The notes beneath the pieces were generated by a model. It saw only the letters and a list, made by a program, of their open reading frames with translations, was not told the DNA's origin and searched no databases. The position numbers were made by a program, and so were the translations under genes. DNA of 64,000 nucleotides from an uncultured Ruminococcus sp. (GTDB taxonomy: Bacteria; Bacillota; Clostridia; Lachnospirales; Lachnospiraceae). The stretch lies in contig CAKRLG010000003.1 of NCBI GenBank assembly GCA_934359255.1, positions 1-64,000 on the forward strand, in the 5' to 3' direction. Below, piece after piece: positions 17,668 to 26,388 of the stretch; the first letter of the stretch is position 1, and each line of letters opens with the position of its first letter.

Positions 17668-18531
17668 ATGAAACTGACATTTTTAGGAACAGGAGCAGGG
17701 GAAACATATCCGGGATATTGGTGTGAATGTCCTCATTGTACTTATGCAAGAAAACACAGAGGAAAAAACCTGAGAACAAACAGCAGCATGGTGATTGACG
17801 AAGAGCTGCTGATCGATATCGGACCATCGTGTTTTGATAATGCAGCTCGGTTCGGAGTGAATTTATCAAAGCTCAAGACACTTCTGGTCACACATCCTCA
17901 TGAAGATCATCTGTATCCGCAGCATCTGCGCTGGAGAAATACAGACGAAAGCTTGCTGCCGCTTACTTATGTCGAAAAAATGAGACATGGAGGTCCACGG
18001 TTTACCGATATCCCGCAGCTGAATATTTACGGGAATTCTTTCGTGATGGAAACACTCAGAAAAAGTCTGGATGACATGGAAAAACTGAAAATAAATCTGC
18101 ATGAGATCAGAGAGGGAAAGGAAGAGAAAACGGATGGGTACAGAATCTTGCCGGTTCGCGGAAATCATGGGTCGCAACGGGGATTTTCCCACAGTTATAT
18201 CATTCAGAAAGATGGAAAAACGTTATTGTATGCGCTGGATTCCGGAAGTTATGACGAGGATCAGTTTGCATTGATACAGGAACATCAGTACGATGCAGTT
18301 ATTATGGAAGGAACTACAGGACTGAATGAACAGTATGGCGGACATATGTGTCTGATGAACAATATCCGGATAAGGGACCGATTGAAGGAAAATAAGTGCC
18401 TGCGTGAGAATAGTAGATTTCTTTTGACGCATCTGTCCCCACACTGGTGTCCGCCGCATGACTGGTACGAATCGATTGTGGCGTCAGAAGGACTGGAACT
18501 GGCTTATGACGGTTTACAGATCGAGGTCTGA
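17668..18531 (+). CDS. MBL-fold metallohydrolase
   Basis: 287 residues, cytoplasmic. Begins MKLTFLGTGAGETYPG with a CECPHC motif, and has the metal-binding THPHEDH and later GNHGS, LDSGSY and THLSPHW segments typical of PhnP-like metallo-beta-lactamase-fold phosphodiesterases. The substrate is unknown. It sits between the two tetR copies, preceded by AAGAGGTA, and was probably trapped by the duplication. Confidence 0.82.
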   Translation: MKLTFLGTGAGETYPGYWCECPHCTYARKHRGKNLRTNSSMVIDEELLIDIGPSCFDNAARFGVNLSKLKTLLVTHPHEDHLYPQHLRWRNTDESLLPLTYVEKMRHGGPRFTDIPQLNIYGNSFVMETLRKSLDDMEKLKINLHEIREGKEEKTDGYRILPVRGNHGSQRGFSHSYIIQKDGKTLLYALDSGSYDEDQFALIQEHQYDAVIMEGTTGLNEQYGGHMCLMNNIRIRDRLKENKCLRENSRFLLTHLSPHWCPPHDWYESIVASEGLELAYDGLQIEV

Positions 18532-18573
18532 AAGGAAATAAGAGGTTCTGCATAAAAACAATGTGAATTTTTT

Positions 18574-18617
18574 GTCAAATATAGTGAATTGACCGGTAGT
18601 CAGTGTAATGTTACAAT
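18574..18617 (+). promoter_or_regulatory. tetR-hypB operon promoter with GTCAA-N10-TTGAC operator
   Basis: -35 TTGACC (18589-18594), 17-bp spacer, -10 TACAAT (18612-18617). The inverted repeat GTCAA (18574-18578)/TTGAC (18589-18593) overlaps the -35 and probably binds TetR. Confidence 0.7.
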
Positions 18618-18620
18618 GAA

Positions 18621-18661
18621 GGAAACCGGGAAACTGTTCTAGGTTTCCCGGTTTCCTTTTT
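18621..18661 (+). terminator. Terminator-like leader hairpin before tetR copy 2
   Basis: GGAAACCGGGAAAC pairs with GTTTCCCGGTTTCC, then five T. It begins at the expected transcription start, as at the first copy, though the stem sequence differs, so the structure rather than the sequence is kept. Confidence 0.7.
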
Positions 18662-18698
18662 CGCTGAACCGTAAATGAAAACATGACAGGAGAGAGAA

Positions 18699-19265
18699 AT
18701 GAGAGAAATGAGAGAAAAAATCATTGATACAGCAATTGAAGAATTTACCAGGAATGGTTTGAAATTTACGATGAATGATGTAGCGAAAGCATTGGGGATC
18801 AGTAAAAAAACCATCTATACGGTGTTCGAGAGTAAACAGGATGTGCTGATGGCGATTGCAGACCGATATGCCCGTGATTTTACGGATATGCGGCAGGAGA
18901 TCGAGGCAGATACCGAACTGGATACACTGGAGAAGCTGGAACGGCTGTTTTGCGCAATTCCGACCAAGTATTATAACATCGGACTTAGCAGGATCTTCGA
19001 ACTGGCACAGAAGTATCCGAAGCAGTATAAGTACCTGATGGAAGCAGTCAGTCAGGGGTGGGCACTTGCCGAGCAGTATCTGGAGAAAGGGATCCGGGAA
19101 GGAAAGATCCGGAAGGATATCTCGAAACCGGTCGTTATGGCGATGATCCGGGGAACGGTAACCTGCTTTCTGGAGAGCGATATTCTCTACAAGAACGGAC
19201 TGACCTACGAACAGGGAAAAGAAGAGATGGTACAGATTATCATGAAAGGGATAAGAGAAGCGTGA
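18699..19265 (+). CDS. TetR/AcrR family regulator
   Basis: 188 residues with an N-terminal HTH (about 20-50, MNDVAKALGISKKTIYTVF) and a C-terminal ligand-binding helical domain. AGGAGAG precedes the start; MREK three codons in is an alternative. Its stop overlaps the GTG of hypB (GTGA), so it is the first gene of the hypB-oxidoreductase-hypA-DUF5692 operon and probably represses it through the GTCAA/TTGAC site. Confidence 0.88.
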   Translation: MREMREKIIDTAIEEFTRNGLKFTMNDVAKALGISKKTIYTVFESKQDVLMAIADRYARDFTDMRQEIEADTELDTLEKLERLFCAIPTKYYNIGLSRIFELAQKYPKQYKYLMEAVSQGWALAEQYLEKGIREGKIRKDISKPVVMAMIRGTVTCFLESDILYKNGLTYEQGKEEMVQIIMKGIREA

Positions 19266-19936
19266 AAGAAGTAAGAGTCCTTGAGATCAAGGAGAGCGTA
19301 TTTGCAGACAATGACCGGCAGGCGGACGGACTTCGCCGGGAGTTAAAAGAACAGGGAGTATTTCTGATGAATCTGATGTCTTCACCGGGATCCGGAAAGA
19401 CTACAACACTGAAAGGAACAATCGAGCGGTTAAAGGATCAGTTTCGGATCGGTGTGATGGAAGCAGATATCGATTCCGATGTGGATGCGAAGGCCATCGC
19501 AGAAACAGGTGTCAAATCGATCCAGCTGCATACCGGAGGCATGTGCCATCTGGATGCGGAGATGACCCGGCAGGGCGTGGAGGGCCTTGGCGTGGAAGAT
19601 GTGGATCTGGCGATTCTGGAAAATGTGGGAAACCTGGTCTGTCCGGCAGAATTTGACACGGGTGCATCGAAAAATGTGATGATCCTTTCCGTACCGGAAG
19701 GACACGACAAACCGCTCAAATACCCGCTGATGTTCCAGATCTGTGATGCGGTGCTGATCAACAAGATCGATGTACTGCCTTATTTTGATTTTGATATGGA
19801 ACGGGTGAAAGAGTATATCCATCAGAGAAATCCACAGGCGAAGGTATTTCCGATCAGTGCGAAGACAGGGGAAGGCATGGATGCGTGGACCGAGTGGCTG
19901 GATGCGCAGGTAAATGCATGGAAAAAGGGAGGATGA
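19262..19936 (+). CDS. hypB: HypB-like nickel-insertion GTPase
   Basis: 224 residues from a GTG start overlapping the tetR stop. Contains Walker A SSPGSGKTT, MEADIDSDVDA, the NLVCPAEFDTG motif and the NKID guanine-specificity motif of HypB. No N-terminal His-rich nickel store or CXXCGC motif is present. In known systems HypB delivers nickel to [NiFe] hydrogenase together with HypA; no hydrogenase is in the window. Confidence 0.9.
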   Translation: MKEVRVLEIKESVFADNDRQADGLRRELKEQGVFLMNLMSSPGSGKTTTLKGTIERLKDQFRIGVMEADIDSDVDAKAIAETGVKSIQLHTGGMCHLDAEMTRQGVEGLGVEDVDLAILENVGNLVCPAEFDTGASKNVMILSVPEGHDKPLKYPLMFQICDAVLINKIDVLPYFDFDMERVKEYIHQRNPQAKVFPISAKTGEGMDAWTEWLDAQVNAWKKGG

Positions 19937-19938
19937 AA

Positions 19939-22725
19939 ATGAAGAAAGAACTGGATAAAGAGCTGTATCCGGATTATGTCTATCCGGAATTTACCCCGGA
20001 TCCGAACGAACCGTTCCGGGAGCCGATCGCGAAACTGGGCAAAAAGATCACAGATCGGATCCCGCAGAAACTGGGATTGAAAAAGATCACCAGAAACGAT
20101 CCGGAGTACTGGGGGCTTGCCGGCGTGCTTACCGATGAGGAAGCAGAACTGGCAGTAAAACTTGGTGTGAGAAAACCGAAGACACTGGCAGAGATCGTGA
20201 AACTCTCCGGTCTGGAAGAGAAAAAATGTGAAGCCCTGCTGGAAGAAATGTCAAGAAAAGGTCTTCTGGAATATAACTGGGAGAATCCGAAGCACGAAAA
20301 ACAGTATGTGTTACCAATGTATGTACCGGGCTGTGCGGAATTCTTTAACATGAATGCCAGCATCCTGGATTCCAACCCGGAGATGGGAACTTTCTTTGAG
20401 CATATGTCCCGTCTGCCGCTGGAAAAAATCACACCGTTTGTGCCGGAAGGAGGCGCCGGTATCGGTATGCATGTCATCCCGGTGGAAAAAGCCATCGAGA
20501 TGGAAAACGAATCCGTAGATCTGGAACATATTTCTCACTGGCTGAGTAAATATGAAGGAAAATACGCGGCAAGCCCGTGTTCCTGCCGTCGTTCCCGTCT
20601 GACCCACGGAGAGGGCTGCGCGGATGATCCGGAAGGCTGGTGTATCGCTGTCGGTGATATGGCAGACTATGTTGTGGAGACACAGAAAGACGGACGATAT
20701 ATCGATAAAGGGGAAGCTCTGGAGATCCTGAAGGCAGCAGAGGATAATGGATTTGTGCATCAGATCACCAATATCGACGGTGCAAATAAGATCTTTGCGA
20801 TCTGTAACTGTAATGTCAATGTCTGTTATGCGCTGCGTACTTCCCAGCTCTTTAACACACCGAATATGTCACGTTCCGCATATGTGGCAAAAGTAGAAAA
20901 AGCCAACTGTGTGGCCTGTGGAAAATGTGTGGAATTCTGTCCGGCAGGTGCGGTAAAACTGGGACAGAAACTGTGTGACAAAGAGGGATGCGAAGTAAAA
21001 TATCCGCGGATCCCGCTTCCGTCCGAACAGCCGTGGGGCGAGCATATGTGGTCCCACAATTACCGCGATGTGAACCGGATCAACTGTTACGATACCGGTA
21101 CAGCACCGTGTAAAACTGCCTGTCCGGCACATATCGCTGTACAGGGGTATCTGAAACTGGCAAAAGAGGGACGTTATGACGATGCACTGGCTTTGATTAA
21201 GAAAGACAATCCTTTACCGGCAGTCTGTGGACATGTATGTAACCGTCGTTGTGAGGATGCCTGCACCAGAGGAACCATCGATGAGGCGGTAGCCATCGAT
21301 GAAGTAAAACGCTTTCTTGCGGAACGGGATCTGAATGCCGAGACAAGATATATTCCGAAAAAGACGATTCCGTCTCTGAAGGGTGGATTTGACGAGAAGA
21401 TCGCGATTATCGGTGCAGGTCCTGCAGGTCTTTCCTGTGCATATTATCTGGCGCTGACCGGATACAAGCCGACCATTTTCGAGAAAAATGAGGAACCGGG
21501 CGGTATGCTTCGTTACGGTATTCCTTCCTATAAATTAGAGAAAGATCTTCTGGCAGCAGAGATTGATGTGATCCGGGAACTCGGTGTGGAGATCCGCTGT
21601 GGTGTGGAGATCGGAAAAGATATCACGATCGAAGAACTGCGGGAACAGGGTTATAAAGGTTTCTACGTGGCGATCGGATGCCAGCGTGGAAGAAAACCGG
21701 GTATCACAGGAGAAAATGCAAAAGGTGCTTATGCGGCCGTTGATTTCCTGAGAGAAGCAGGTGCAAAAGAAAGCTTTGCACTCGAAGGGGATGTTGTGAT
21801 TGTCGGTGGTGGTAACGTAGCCATCGATGCGGCAAGAATCAGCAGCCGTTGTGTGGATGCGAAGATTTCCATGTTCTGTCTGGAACAGCGGGAAAATATG
21901 CCGGCAAGTAAAGAAGAGATTGCGGAGGCGCTGGAAGAAGGCATCGAGTTGAACTGCGGCTGGGGACCGAAAGAAGTTCTGGAGGAAAATGGTAAAGTGA
22001 CCGGTGTGGTATTTAAAAAGTGTACCCGTGTACTGGATGCGCAGGGAAGATTCTCACCGGAATACGATGAGGAACAGACCATTACCGTACCGTGTAAACA
22101 CGTAATCTTTTCTGTAGGACAGGCGATCGAATGGGGCAATATGTTAGATAACCTGGATCTGAAGAGACGGCCGAACGGTGGCGCACTGGCAGATAAACTG
22201 ACCTATCAGACCTCTGAGCCGGATATTTTTGTCGGCGGTGATGTGTATACAGGACCGAAATTCGCAATTGATGCGATCGCAGCCGGACGGGAGGGTGCGA
22301 TTTCCCTTCACCGTTATGTACACGAAAACTGTACCCTTACAATCGGAAGAAACCGTCGCGATTTTGTGGAACTGGACAAGAACAATATTTCTGTGGACAA
22401 CTACGATACATCGAAACGCCAGATCCCGGCGAAAGCAGATGAAAAGGCACAGGCAGCAACCTTCCGTGATCTGTCACACAGTCTGACGGAAGAACAAGTG
22501 AAGGCAGAAACTTCCCGTTGTCTGTCCTGCGGAGCTTCTGTGGTAGATCCGAATAAATGTATCGGCTGTGGTGTATGTACCACAAAATGTGTCTTTGATG
22601 CGATCCATCTGCACAGAGAACTTCCGGGAGCCTCTGTGATGCGGGCATCGGAGGATAAACTGAAGTATATTCTTCCGAATATGGTGAAACAGTCCATCAA
22701 AGTGAAGTTTGCGAAGAAGAAATAG
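19939..22725 (+). CDS. Large FeS/FAD oxidoreductase (GltD-like, multi-domain)
   Basis: 928 residues. About 1-280: winged-helix-like start and a Cys-rich domain (CSCRRSR, later ICNCNVNVC); about 330-360: ferredoxin cluster (CVACGKCVEFC); about 400-480: GltD-type helical FeS region (CKTACPAH, CGHVCNRRC); then FAD (IGAGPAGLSCAYY) and NAD(P)H (VGGGNVAIDAARI) Rossmann domains; C-terminal ferredoxin motif CIGCGVCTTKC. It probably transfers electrons between NAD(P)H and ferredoxin-type carriers or an unknown partner. Start placed at the ATG six bases after GGGAGG, two bases past the hypB stop. Confidence 0.82.
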   Translation: MKKELDKELYPDYVYPEFTPDPNEPFREPIAKLGKKITDRIPQKLGLKKITRNDPEYWGLAGVLTDEEAELAVKLGVRKPKTLAEIVKLSGLEEKKCEALLEEMSRKGLLEYNWENPKHEKQYVLPMYVPGCAEFFNMNASILDSNPEMGTFFEHMSRLPLEKITPFVPEGGAGIGMHVIPVEKAIEMENESVDLEHISHWLSKYEGKYAASPCSCRRSRLTHGEGCADDPEGWCIAVGDMADYVVETQKDGRYIDKGEALEILKAAEDNGFVHQITNIDGANKIFAICNCNVNVCYALRTSQLFNTPNMSRSAYVAKVEKANCVACGKCVEFCPAGAVKLGQKLCDKEGCEVKYPRIPLPSEQPWGEHMWSHNYRDVNRINCYDTGTAPCKTACPAHIAVQGYLKLAKEGRYDDALALIKKDNPLPAVCGHVCNRRCEDACTRGTIDEAVAIDEVKRFLAERDLNAETRYIPKKTIPSLKGGFDEKIAIIGAGPAGLSCAYYLALTGYKPTIFEKNEEPGGMLRYGIPSYKLEKDLLAAEIDVIRELGVEIRCGVEIGKDITIEELREQGYKGFYVAIGCQRGRKPGITGENAKGAYAAVDFLREAGAKESFALEGDVVIVGGGNVAIDAARISSRCVDAKISMFCLEQRENMPASKEEIAEALEEGIELNCGWGPKEVLEENGKVTGVVFKKCTRVLDAQGRFSPEYDEEQTITVPCKHVIFSVGQAIEWGNMLDNLDLKRRPNGGALADKLTYQTSEPDIFVGGDVYTGPKFAIDAIAAGREGAISLHRYVHENCTLTIGRNRRDFVELDKNNISVDNYDTSKRQIPAKADEKAQAATFRDLSHSLTEEQVKAETSRCLSCGASVVDPNKCIGCGVCTTKCVFDAIHLHRELPGASVMRASEDKLKYILPNMVKQSIKVKFAKKK

Positions 22726-22733
22726 GAGCAGAT

Positions 22734-23078
22734 ATGCATGAACTTGGCGTGACCTTTCATATCATGGATCATCTGGAAAAGGTGGCAAAGGAGAATGAAG
22801 TGGAAAAAATACGGAAAGTAGTGCTGGAACTTGGGGAGGTCTCGACGGTGATAGAGTCCTACCTGCAGAACTGCTGGACGTGGGCGGCGAAGAAACGGCC
22901 GCTGTTTGAGAAAGCAGAACTTATTGTGGAGACACTTCCTGCGATTACATACTGTGAGGATTGCCGGAAAACATATCCGACCGTGGAACACGGAAAGATC
23001 TGTCCGCACTGTGGCAGTGAGCACACGTATCTTTTGCAGGGAAGCGAATTCAACATTAAGGAGATAGAAGTGGAATAA
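22734..23078 (+). CDS. hypA: HypA-like nickel metallochaperone
   Basis: 114 residues beginning MHE, the nickel-binding start of HypA, with a zinc site formed by two CXXC motifs (CEDC, CPHC). It follows the oxidoreductase by eight bases, with AGGAG ahead. HypA normally works with HypB. Confidence 0.9.
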   Translation: MHELGVTFHIMDHLEKVAKENEVEKIRKVVLELGEVSTVIESYLQNCWTWAAKKRPLFEKAELIVETLPAITYCEDCRKTYPTVEHGKICPHCGSEHTYLLQGSEFNIKEIEVE

Positions 23079-23109
23079 GATTCCGCGTAAGGAAAAGGAG
23101 AGTGAGTGT

Positions 23110-24147
23110 ATGTTTTTTCAGATTTATGGAGAAACAGCAGGATGGCAGCTGCTTGGCTGGCTGCTCGTCTTTGCAGGACTGGTAATCATGAATGAGATCG
23201 CAAGACGGTCAAAATGGGGAGGAATCGCATGTTTTCTGGTGCTCCCGGCGGTATTATCCGTGTATTTTATCGCCATCTATATCGGGGCAGCATCCGGTGC
23301 GGAATGGGCACTGAACAATGATACATACGTACATATGAACAGCTGGTTCCACTATGCGAAACTGTATGCGGCAACTGCAGGCTGTATCGGATTTATGATC
23401 CTGAAGTACCACTGGGGAAAACTGGGGAAAGCGCACTGGTTTAAGGCATTCCCGTTTGTGATCGTGGCCATCAACATCCTGATCGCAGTGGCTTCTGACT
23501 TTGAATCTGCGATCCGTGCAGGTTCCCTGGCTGGCGGCTGGTGGCTGTCTTCCGAGGGTGTATGGCTGTACGGCGGCTGGTGGAATGTACTGAACGGTCT
23601 GGCAGGTCTTTTTAATATCGTTTGTATGACCGGCTGGTGGGGTATCTACTCCTCCAAAAACAAACAGGATATGCTGTGGCCGGATATGATCTGGGTATAC
23701 GTTCTGGCTTATGATATCTGGAACTTCCAGTATACCTACCTGAACCTGCCGACCCATTCCTGGTACTGTGGTCTGGCCCTGCTTCTGGCACCGACCTTCG
23801 CAGCAGCACTGTGGAACAAAGGCGGCTGGATCCAGAACCGTGCAAACACCCTGGCACTGTGGTGTATGTTTGCGCAGGTGTTCCCTCTGTTTCAGGATGC
23901 CAGTCACTTTACAACCGTAACCTCTGTTTACGGTGAAGGCGGTATCGCAGCAGCGATGGGAAGCACCATGCCAACCGTTGCCAGTCCGACAGCACAGGGA
24001 CTGATCTCGGTAATATCCTTTGCTGTGAACGTGTTCATATTTGCTTATATATTAAAGAGAGCAAAAGAACAGAAGAAGAACCCATGGAAAGAAGAGATCT
24101 TCGTGGATACGAAAGATTATCAGGAGGCTATGGCGAGAGCAAAATAA
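23110..24147 (+). CDS. DUF5692-like multi-pass membrane protein
   Basis: 345 residues with about nine hydrophobic helices and unusually many tryptophans and histidines (GGWWLSSEGVWLYGGWW, WNFQYTYLNLPTHSWYC). I recognise it as the DUF5692 family without a known function. Position after hypA suggests it acts with the nickel chaperones or the oxidoreductase, for instance as a metal transporter or membrane redox partner; this is inference. Confidence 0.7.
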   Translation: MFFQIYGETAGWQLLGWLLVFAGLVIMNEIARRSKWGGIACFLVLPAVLSVYFIAIYIGAASGAEWALNNDTYVHMNSWFHYAKLYAATAGCIGFMILKYHWGKLGKAHWFKAFPFVIVAINILIAVASDFESAIRAGSLAGGWWLSSEGVWLYGGWWNVLNGLAGLFNIVCMTGWWGIYSSKNKQDMLWPDMIWVYVLAYDIWNFQYTYLNLPTHSWYCGLALLLAPTFAAALWNKGGWIQNRANTLALWCMFAQVFPLFQDASHFTTVTSVYGEGGIAAAMGSTMPTVASPTAQGLISVISFAVNVFIFAYILKRAKEQKKNPWKEEIFVDTKDYQEAMARAK

Positions 24148-24159
24148 TAAAGAAAATTT

Positions 24160-24186
24160 GTAACTGTGAAGCTACTGGACAGTTAC
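24160..24186. repeat. Short dispersed palindrome GTAACTGT...ACAGTTAC
   Basis: 27 bp with 8-bp arms; 25 of 27 bases match the repeat at 34646-34672. It lies between the DUF5692 gene and its terminator. Confidence 0.8.
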
Positions 24187-24198
24187 GAAAACTTATAG

Positions 24199-24245
24199 AA
24201 AAGATCCCGTACAGATGAGGATAAGTCTGTACGGGATCTTTTTGT
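24199..24245 (+). terminator. Terminator of the tetR-hypB operon
   Basis: AAAGATCCCGTACAGA pairs with TCTGTACGGGATCTTT, followed by T. Confidence 0.92.
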
Positions 24246-24256
24246 TATAGATAAAA

Positions 24257-24364
24257 CCTATAACCAATCCTAAAAAATTCCTATAACACCATTTATTGAC
24301 ACAAAAACGCATAAGTGATATTATCTCTATAACGAAACCAACATACTAATTCGATAGGAATAAT
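24257..24364 (+). promoter_or_regulatory. Sulfur operon promoter with repeated CTATAAC boxes
   Basis: -35 TTGACA (24296-24301), 17-bp spacer, -10 TATTAT (24319-24324). CCTATAAC occurs at 24257-24264 and 24280-24287 (23 bp apart), and CTATAAC again at 24327-24333. AATTCCTAT (24276-24284) and ATAGGAAT (24354-24361) are inverted about the promoter. The regulator is not in the window. Confidence 0.6.
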
Positions 24365-24409
24365 AGGTAAAACAAAAAACAGGCACAGGAGAGAAAAGGA
24401 CAACAGACT

Positions 24410-25471
24410 ATGTATATTGAATTAAAAAATATCAATAAATCCTTCGGTGATTTTCAGGCATCGAAAGATGTAAACTTTGCAATTGAAAAAGGAAAACTGG
24501 TTGGTCTTCTCGGACCGTCAGGAAGTGGAAAGACAACGATTCTCCGAATGCTTGCCGGGCTGGAGCATCAGGATTCCGGAGATATCTGTATCAACGGAAA
24601 TGTGGTGAACGACCTTCCTTCGAGTCAGAGAGGAATCGGATTCGTATTTCAAAATTACGCATTATTTCCTTATCTTACGGTATATGACAACATTGCTTAT
24701 GGATTAAAGATTCAGAAGAAAGATAAGAAATTTATCAAACAGAGAGTAAAAGAGCTGCTGGATCTGGTAGGACTTCCGGGACTGGAAAAGAGATATCCGG
24801 ATCAGCTCTCCGGAGGTCAGAGACAGCGAATCGCACTGGCAAGAGCACTGGCACCGAATCCGGAGGTACTGCTTCTGGATGAGCCGTTTGCAGCGATCGA
24901 TGCGAAAGTTCGACAGGAACTTCGTACCTGGTTACGAGAGACGATTGATAAGATCGGAATCACCAGTATTTTCGTAACTCATGATCAGGACGAGGCGATC
25001 GAGGTGGCGGATGAGATCATCATCACCAACGAGGGCCGGGTAGAACAGATGGGAGATCCGGTGGAGATTTACCTGCATCCGAAGACACCGTTTGTGGCAC
25101 AGTTTATCGGAAAATCTTCGATCATTGAAGAATACGGAAAATTAAAAGGTTTTGATTCCATCGGACCGGACACGAAAGCAATCATCCGACCGGAATTTGT
25201 AGAGATTAAAAGCCCGAAAGATGTGACGGAACAGAGTTCTATCTATGAACAGGCTACCGTAGAACAGAGTATCTTCCGTGGCAATTACTTCGAGGTTCTG
25301 TTAAATATCAAGGGTATCACTATAAGAACCAATTCTCCGCTGGTCAACGGACCGTTAAAGAGCGGCGACAAAGTATGGGTAGTCATCAATCAGATGTATG
25401 TCTTTGATGACAAGACGACAACGACACTGACAAACAAGGGACTGGATGTGTCCAGTATGTACTATATCTAG
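24410..25471 (+). CDS. ABC transporter ATP-binding protein (sulfonate/nitrate/taurine type)
   Basis: 353 residues with Walker A GPSGSGKTT, Q-loop, signature LSGGQRQRIALARA, Walker B LLLDEP and H-loop THDQDEA. The C-terminal 120 residues form a regulatory TOBE-like extension. Energises import with the permease and lipoprotein that follow. First gene of the sulfur operon. Confidence 0.9.
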   Translation: MYIELKNINKSFGDFQASKDVNFAIEKGKLVGLLGPSGSGKTTILRMLAGLEHQDSGDICINGNVVNDLPSSQRGIGFVFQNYALFPYLTVYDNIAYGLKIQKKDKKFIKQRVKELLDLVGLPGLEKRYPDQLSGGQRQRIALARALAPNPEVLLLDEPFAAIDAKVRQELRTWLRETIDKIGITSIFVTHDQDEAIEVADEIIITNEGRVEQMGDPVEIYLHPKTPFVAQFIGKSSIIEEYGKLKGFDSIGPDTKAIIRPEFVEIKSPKDVTEQSSIYEQATVEQSIFRGNYFEVLLNIKGITIRTNSPLVNGPLKSGDKVWVVINQMYVFDDKTTTTLTNKGLDVSSMYYI

Positions 25472-25488
25472 GAAGGAGGCAGAAAGCC

Positions 25489-26289
25489 ATGGCATCACAG
25501 ACAGCAAATACAAAAAAAACAGGAAGTTGGGATCTGCCTCTGAAGATCATCAAAACAGGAATCGTCTCCTGGCTGATCGTTTTTCTGTTCTGGGGACTGG
25601 GATCCTTACAGTATGATGAGATCTTTCTCCCAAGTCCGGCAGAAACCTGGACAGCAATCAAGGAACTGGTAAGCAACGGTACGCTGTGGGCGGACATTGT
25701 AGCGTCCGTAAGCCGTGTACTGAAAGGCTGGGGACTGGCGGTAGTCATTGCAGTACCGGTCGGACTGGTGGTCGGACATTTCAAACCGATCCGCTGGATC
25801 GTGGAACCGATCTTAAGCCTGTTCCGTTTTATCCCGGCCATCGCACTGACCTCACTGTTTCTGATGTGGTTTGGTGTGGATGATACTTCTAAAGTAGCAC
25901 TGATCCTGTATGCAGCATTTTTCCAGGTGCTGGTCAACACGATCGCAGGAGTGGTTGCTACCGATCATTCTCTGATGGAGGCTGCATCCTGTATGGGCGC
26001 CAGCCGGCTGAGAGTGTTTTTCACCGTGGTACTGCCTTCCGCAGTTCCGAATATCTTTACCGGTATCCGGCTGGGACTCAGCAGCAGTATCATCTGTGTG
26101 ATCGCAGCAGAGATGCTGGTTGGCAACGACGGTCTTGGATATCTGATCCAGAGCTCCAAGATGTACTACAAAACAGCCTGGGCGTTCGCAGGAATCGTTA
26201 CCCTGGCCCTGATCGGATTCGTTGCAGACCGTCTGCTTCAGCTTTTCGGCTGTACATTCTTAAAGCACTTCGGAGTGAGAAAAGCGTAG
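25489..26289 (+). CDS. ABC transporter permease (SsuC/TauC-like)
   Basis: 266 residues with six predicted helices and the EAA loop EAASCMGASRLRVFFTVVLP that contacts the ATPase. Preceded by GGAAGGAGG. Confidence 0.9.
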   Translation: MASQTANTKKTGSWDLPLKIIKTGIVSWLIVFLFWGLGSLQYDEIFLPSPAETWTAIKELVSNGTLWADIVASVSRVLKGWGLAVVIAVPVGLVVGHFKPIRWIVEPILSLFRFIPAIALTSLFLMWFGVDDTSKVALILYAAFFQVLVNTIAGVVATDHSLMEAASCMGASRLRVFFTVVLPSAVPNIFTGIRLGLSSSIICVIAAEMLVGNDGLGYLIQSSKMYYKTAWAFAGIVTLALIGFVADRLLQLFGCTFLKHFGVRKA

Positions 26290-26388
26290 GAATCTGGAAG
26301 AAAAAAATACCTGCGAGATTGCGATATGAGGAGAAAGCAGTTTCGCGGAAACCATAAAACAGCTTTAGAAAGAGGAGGAAATATTATT

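Noticed and set aside
19058..19261. 68-codon N-terminal extension of hypB
   Set aside because: It reads through the tetR coding region in another frame; the GTG overlapping the tetR stop gives the normal HypB start.
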